From Streptomyces sp. NBC_00576 (lineage in GTDB: Bacteria; Actinomycetota; Actinomycetes; Streptomycetales; Streptomycetaceae): a DNA stretch of 64,000 bases. Below, piece by piece: positions 60,687-64,000 of the stretch. Location: contig NZ_CP107780.1 of assembly GCF_036345175.1 (NCBI RefSeq), forward strand, positions 10,540,001 to 10,604,000, written 5' to 3'. Made by a program: the position numbers and the translations under genes. The notes under the pieces were generated by a model, which ran no database searches, was not told the origin of the DNA, and saw only the letters and a program-made list of their open reading frames with translations. The stretch's first letter is position 1. Every line of letters starts with the position of its first letter.

Positions 60687-62234
60687 ATGCCCAGCGCCAT
60701 CGCTCCGGCCGGAACCGGCCGCACCATCACCAGCTCGATCCCTGCCCGCCTCGACCGCCTCCCATGGTCACGCTGGCACTGGACGATCGTGATCGGCCTC
60801 GGCACCGTATGGATCCTCGACGGCCTTGAGGTCACGGTCGTCGGCAACATCTCCTCCCGGCTCTCGGAGCCCGGCAGCGGCCTGCCGATCACCTCCGGTC
60901 AGATCACCGGTATCGCGGCCGCCCTGTACGTGGCCGGCGCCTGCGTCGGCGCCCTCTTCTGGGGCCGCATGACCGACCGCTTCGGCCGCAAGAAGCTGTT
61001 CATGATCACCCTGGCGGTCTATCTGGCCGCCACCGCGCTGACCGCGGTGTCCTTCTCGACCTGGTGGTTCTTCGCGTTCCGCTTCCTCACGGGCTTCGGC
61101 ATCGGCGGCGAGTACGCGGCCATCAACTCCGCGATCGACGAGCTCATCCCGTCGTTCTACCGCGGCCGCGTCGACCTCATCATCAACGGCAGCTTCTGGA
61201 TCGGCGCGGTCGGCGGTTCGCTGCTGTCGATCGTCGCGCTGAACACCGACATCCTGCCGAAGGACGTGGGCTGGCGGCTGACCTTCGCCCTGGGCGTGGT
61301 CCTCGGCCTGGTCATCCTCGTCGTACGACGGCACGTCCCCGAGAGTCCACGCTGGCTGCTGATCCACGGCAGGGAACGGGAGGCGGAGGAGATCGTCTCC
61401 TCCATCGAGCGGAAGGTCGAGTCCGAGAAGGGCGAACCGCTTCCTGAACCCGAGAACGAGATCACCATCCAGCAGCGCAAGACGGTCGGCTTCGGCGAGA
61501 TCGCCCGCACGGTCTTCGCGACCTACCGCAAGCGCAGTGTCCTCGGCTTCTCCCTCTTCATCGGCCAGGCGTTCCTCTACAACGCGATCACTTTCGGCTT
61601 CGGCGCGATCCTGACGACGTTCTTCGACGTTCCGAGCGGCAACACGGGCTACTACTTCGCCGTGATCGCGGTCGGCAACTTCTTCGGCCCGCTGCTGCTC
61701 GGTAAACTGTTCGATACAGTCGGCCGCCGGGTGATGATCTCCTCGACGTACCTGCTCTCCGGAGTGCTGCTGTTCGGCACGGCCTGGCTGTTCGACCGCG
61801 GCTCGCTGACCGCGACCACGCTGACGGCCTGCTGGTGCGCGGTGCTGTTCTTCGCCTCGGCGGGCGCCTCCAGCGCCTACCTGACGGTCTCCGAGATCTT
61901 CCCGATGGAGACGCGGGCCATGTCCATCGCCTTCTTCTACGCCATCGGCACCGCCGCCGGGGGCATCACGGGCCCGCTGGTCTTCGCCGACCTCACCGCG
62001 TCCGGCGTGGTCGGGGACACGGTGCTCGCCTTCCAGATCGGCGCCGGTCTGATGTGCGCGGCCGGGATCGTCGCCGCGTTCCTCGCGGTGAGTGCCGAAC
62101 GCCGCTCGCTGGAGGACATCGCCAAGCCGCTGTCGGCGGTGGCGTCGGCCTCGGCGAAGGCCAAGGGGAAGGTGACGGTCAAGGCGACGGGAAAAGCGAC
62201 GGGAAAAGCGACGGGTAGGGCTGCGGAAGCATGA
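60687..62234 (+). CDS. MFS transporter (sugar/acid symporter type)
   Basis: 515 residues and twelve membrane helices. The inter-helix-2/3 motif is GRMTDRFGRKKL; helix 4-5 carries RFLTGFGIGGEYAAINSAIDEL; then RRHVPESPRWLL and the second-half GKLFDTVGRRV. The C-terminal tail is a low-complexity repeat (KATGKATGKATG). ATG 60687 with GGAGGGAG. Closest in pattern to metabolite:H+ symporters of aromatic acids or sugars. Single gene; substrate unknown. Confidence 0.9.
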   Translation: MPSAIAPAGTGRTITSSIPARLDRLPWSRWHWTIVIGLGTVWILDGLEVTVVGNISSRLSEPGSGLPITSGQITGIAAALYVAGACVGALFWGRMTDRFGRKKLFMITLAVYLAATALTAVSFSTWWFFAFRFLTGFGIGGEYAAINSAIDELIPSFYRGRVDLIINGSFWIGAVGGSLLSIVALNTDILPKDVGWRLTFALGVVLGLVILVVRRHVPESPRWLLIHGREREAEEIVSSIERKVESEKGEPLPEPENEITIQQRKTVGFGEIARTVFATYRKRSVLGFSLFIGQAFLYNAITFGFGAILTTFFDVPSGNTGYYFAVIAVGNFFGPLLLGKLFDTVGRRVMISSTYLLSGVLLFGTAWLFDRGSLTATTLTACWCAVLFFASAGASSAYLTVSEIFPMETRAMSIAFFYAIGTAAGGITGPLVFADLTASGVVGDTVLAFQIGAGLMCAAGIVAAFLAVSAERRSLEDIAKPLSAVASASAKAKGKVTVKATGKATGKATGRAAEA

Positions 62235-62451
62235 CGGCGGAGTGGCCGAATTCGGCTCCGGCGCAGCGGAGGGACTGCTCGCAAGGAGGCAGGGGGTCCG
62301 GCTTATGGGCTGGTGGTTGACTGGCCCCTGCTTGGTGGCTGTCGCTTTGCAGAGACTGCGGCTTGCCCACCGGGTCCGCACGCCCTCACGCGCCCGGCGC
62401 ATCCCTCGACGGCCCAGACATTGCCGCGGATGGACTCGCGTGGCTCGTCGT

Positions 62452-63402
62452 TCAGTCGGGTGTATCCGCCGACTGGGAGTCGTTGGCCGGCGTCGACCGC
62501 TCGATGTCATCGTTGGCCGCGGCCCAGCTGGCCAGCAGATTCAGGGCGTTCTGCGAGGGTGACGCGGGCTCCGCGGTGTAGGTGAGCAGGAACTGGCTGG
62601 GGCCGTCGCCGAGCGGGAAGGTCTCGAAGGGCAGGTCGAGGTCCCCGACGACCGGGTGATGGAGGAGCTTCACACCGGTGGTGTGCATCCGTACGTTGTG
62701 GGCGGCCCAGCGGCGACGGAATTCCTCGCTGCGGGTGGACAGCTCCCCGATCAGGTCCGAAAGCCGCCGGTCGTAGAGATCGCGGCCGGCCTCGGCACGC
62801 AGCATGGCGACCGTGTCGTTGGCGACTTCGTCCCAGTGACGGAAGAACTCGGTCGCGTGCGGGGTGAGAAAGACGAACCGTGCGTTGTTGGGCGGCCGCA
62901 CCGGGTCGGCGTAGACGGGGGAGAACAGGGCGCGCCCGAGATGGTTGGCGGCCAGGATGTCCCCGCGGCCGCTGAGGATGAACGCGGGGGTGCCGACCAT
63001 CGAGTCGAGGACGCGCTGCACGGCGGGCCGTACGCGCTGCTGGGCGGGTCGGCGGCGTGGCGGACGGGTCGTGCCGGCGCCGCGCAGGAGGTCGAGCAGG
63101 TGGGTTCGTTCGGCCTCGTCGAGCTGAAGTGCTTGGGCGATGCCTTCGATGACGCTCTCGGAGACGCCGGTGGCGTTGCCGCGCTCCAGTCGGGTGTAGT
63201 ACTCGCTGGAGATGCCCGCGAGGAGGGCGACCTCCTCGCGGCGCAGTCCGGTGACTCGCCGACGCTCTCCGCCGTAGAGAGGCAGTCCGGCTTGTGCGGG
63301 GGTGACCCTGGCCCGTCGCGTGCCGAGGAATTCCCGGATCTCCGTGCGGAAATTGTCACGGATGTCGTGATTGCCGCCTTCTGGGTCGGTTCTGTCTGTC
63401 AT
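62452..63402 (-). CDS. XRE-family regulator with MmyB-like ligand-binding domain
   Basis: 316 residues. An N-terminal helix-turn-helix (RRVTGLRREEVALLAGISSE, YYTRLERGNATG) precedes an MmyB-like PAS-type domain (LDSMVGTPAFILSGRGDILAANHLGRALFSP; FFRHWDEVANDTVAMLRAEAG) known to bind fatty acids in relatives. Divergent from an SDR gene, an arrangement very common in Streptomyces in which the XRE protein controls the neighbouring oxidoreductase. The start at 63402 has only a weak RBS. Confidence 0.9.
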   Translation of the reverse strand: MTDRTDPEGGNHDIRDNFRTEIREFLGTRRARVTPAQAGLPLYGGERRRVTGLRREEVALLAGISSEYYTRLERGNATGVSESVIEGIAQALQLDEAERTHLLDLLRGAGTTRPPRRRPAQQRVRPAVQRVLDSMVGTPAFILSGRGDILAANHLGRALFSPVYADPVRPPNNARFVFLTPHATEFFRHWDEVANDTVAMLRAEAGRDLYDRRLSDLIGELSTRSEEFRRRWAAHNVRMHTTGVKLLHHPVVGDLDLPFETFPLGDGPSQFLLTYTAEPASPSQNALNLLASWAAANDDIERSTPANDSQSADTPD

Positions 63403-63649
63403 GCGCTTCACTCTACGAGCGCTTCCACCGGGTTGGGGGTCCCTGTCAGTGACCCCCTCATCAGGGACTCCCACACGCGTGTGACAGCGGGTTTTGTTGG
63501 TTGTGCACCGCCCATGGCGGTGTGAACGGCCCGGACAGGGCGGCGCTCGCGGCGCCGGTCCCCAGTTCCCGCAGGGGTGCTGTCGGTGCCGTCCGTATCT
63601 CCCCGTACACACCAGGTGCCGGTGCACGGCGTCTGAAAGGAAACTCCTC

Positions 63650-64000
63650 ATGAGCAAGGTCATTCTCGTCACCGGTGCCGGACGCGGTCTGGGTACGGAC
63701 ATCGCCCGCGAGGCCCTCGCCGCCGGCCATCGGGTCGTCGCCACCGGCCGCCGCCCCGGCGAGGTCGAGAAGACCCTGGGCGGGCCTCAGGACAACCTGC
63801 TCGTCACCAAGCTGGACGTCACCAGCCTGGAGGACGCCGAAGCCGCCGCGCAGGCCGCCGTCGACCGCTTCGGCCGCATCGACGTCCTCATCAACAACGC
63901 CGGGAACCTGTTCACCGGCTACTTCGAGGAGATCTCGCCCGCGCAGATGCGCCGGCAGTTCGAGACGAACCTCTTCGGCCCGATGAACGTCACCCGCGCC
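63650..64000 (+). CDS. SDR-family oxidoreductase, 3' end outside window
   Basis: First 117 residues only. SKVILVTGAGRGLGTDIARE is the cofactor motif, and DVLINNAGNLFTGYFEEISP follows. The active-site Tyr/Lys lie beyond the window. AAAGGAAA before the ATG. Probably regulated by the divergent XRE protein. Likely an aldehyde/ketone reductase of the Streptomyces stress-responsive type, by context only. Confidence 0.9.
   Translation, partial: MSKVILVTGAGRGLGTDIAREALAAGHRVVATGRRPGEVEKTLGGPQDNLLVTKLDVTSLEDAEAAAQAAVDRFGRIDVLINNAGNLFTGYFEEISPAQMRRQFETNLFGPMNVTRA

Noticed and set aside
1..64000. CRISPR array, tRNA or rRNA genes
   Set aside because: No regularly spaced repeats, no tRNA cloverleaf-like or rRNA-like sequence noticed on either strand.

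Overview
The window is high-GC actinobacterial DNA, almost certainly Streptomyces. Evidence: strong GC3 bias, GTG starts, SCO2400-like and LPFR-type small proteins, a CebR-type operator, and Streptomyces-style GC-rich intergenic repeats. It reads as accessory, catabolism-rich chromosome with many decayed genes. No rRNA, tRNA or CRISPR array was seen. One gene runs off each end (a short-chain dehydrogenase at both).

Positions 1-33.2 kb hold a large CoA-thioester catabolic locus in several transcription units. They encode CoA transferase III, hotdog thioesterase, two crotonases, a split MaoC hydratase pair, acyl-CoA synthetase, a beta-lactamase-fold hydrolase, amidohydrolase, FCD/GntR regulator, DUF2889 protein, acyl-CoA dehydrogenase, three SDRs, thiolase, an HMG-CoA-synthase-like/DUF35 fusion and an SCP-x-like thiolase. 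A branched-chain-type (Liv) ABC importer follows, with two permeases and one ATPase fused in one polypeptide. Next to it is a LuxE-like acyl-protein synthetase / LuxC-like acyl-CoA reductase pair. An AT-rich operator-like motif (half-site TAGATRA) recurs in front of nearly every unit of this locus and suggests one regulon, probably under the GntR protein at 8.4-9.2 kb. The substrate is unknown; the set suits beta-oxidation-like degradation of an imported carboxylic acid with an aldehyde-forming branch. Embedded at 10.8-15.7 kb is a separate sugar locus: a DeoR regulator, a broken GH4 glycosidase and a three-gene sugar ABC importer. Between 22.6 and 25.6 kb are a strong hairpin, an HAF-repeat remnant, a two-gene orphan cassette, a CebR-controlled secreted esterase with CBM2, and a TnpB remnant.

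Positions 33.2-42 kb: a LacI regulator with a doubled palindromic operator, a KimA-like potassium transporter, and a kdpFABC operon preceded by an unassigned 27-residue membrane peptide. kdpA carries an in-frame copy of a GC-rich Streptomyces-type repeat. No kdpDE is present.

Positions 42-54.4 kb: mixed single genes. These are a PAS/GAF/SpoIIE phosphatase, an NAD-epimerase, a secreted small protein, a NarL-type two-component pair, an NAD-dependent DNA ligase, an HxlR regulator, a Tat-exported PAF-acetylhydrolase/cutinase-like hydrolase, a GtrA-like membrane protein, a decayed peptidoglycan-binding domain ending in a 63-bp inverted repeat, and an SCO2400-like zinc-ribbon membrane protein.

Positions 54.4-64 kb: a decayed stretch with at least three gene remnants around an intact lipoprotein gene. 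A xylan-degrading pair follows (GH11 xylanase and CE4 acetylxylan esterase) with candidate CGAA-N3-TTCG operators. Then come a small LPFR-type gene, an MFS transporter, and an XRE (MmyB-like) regulator divergent from an SDR.
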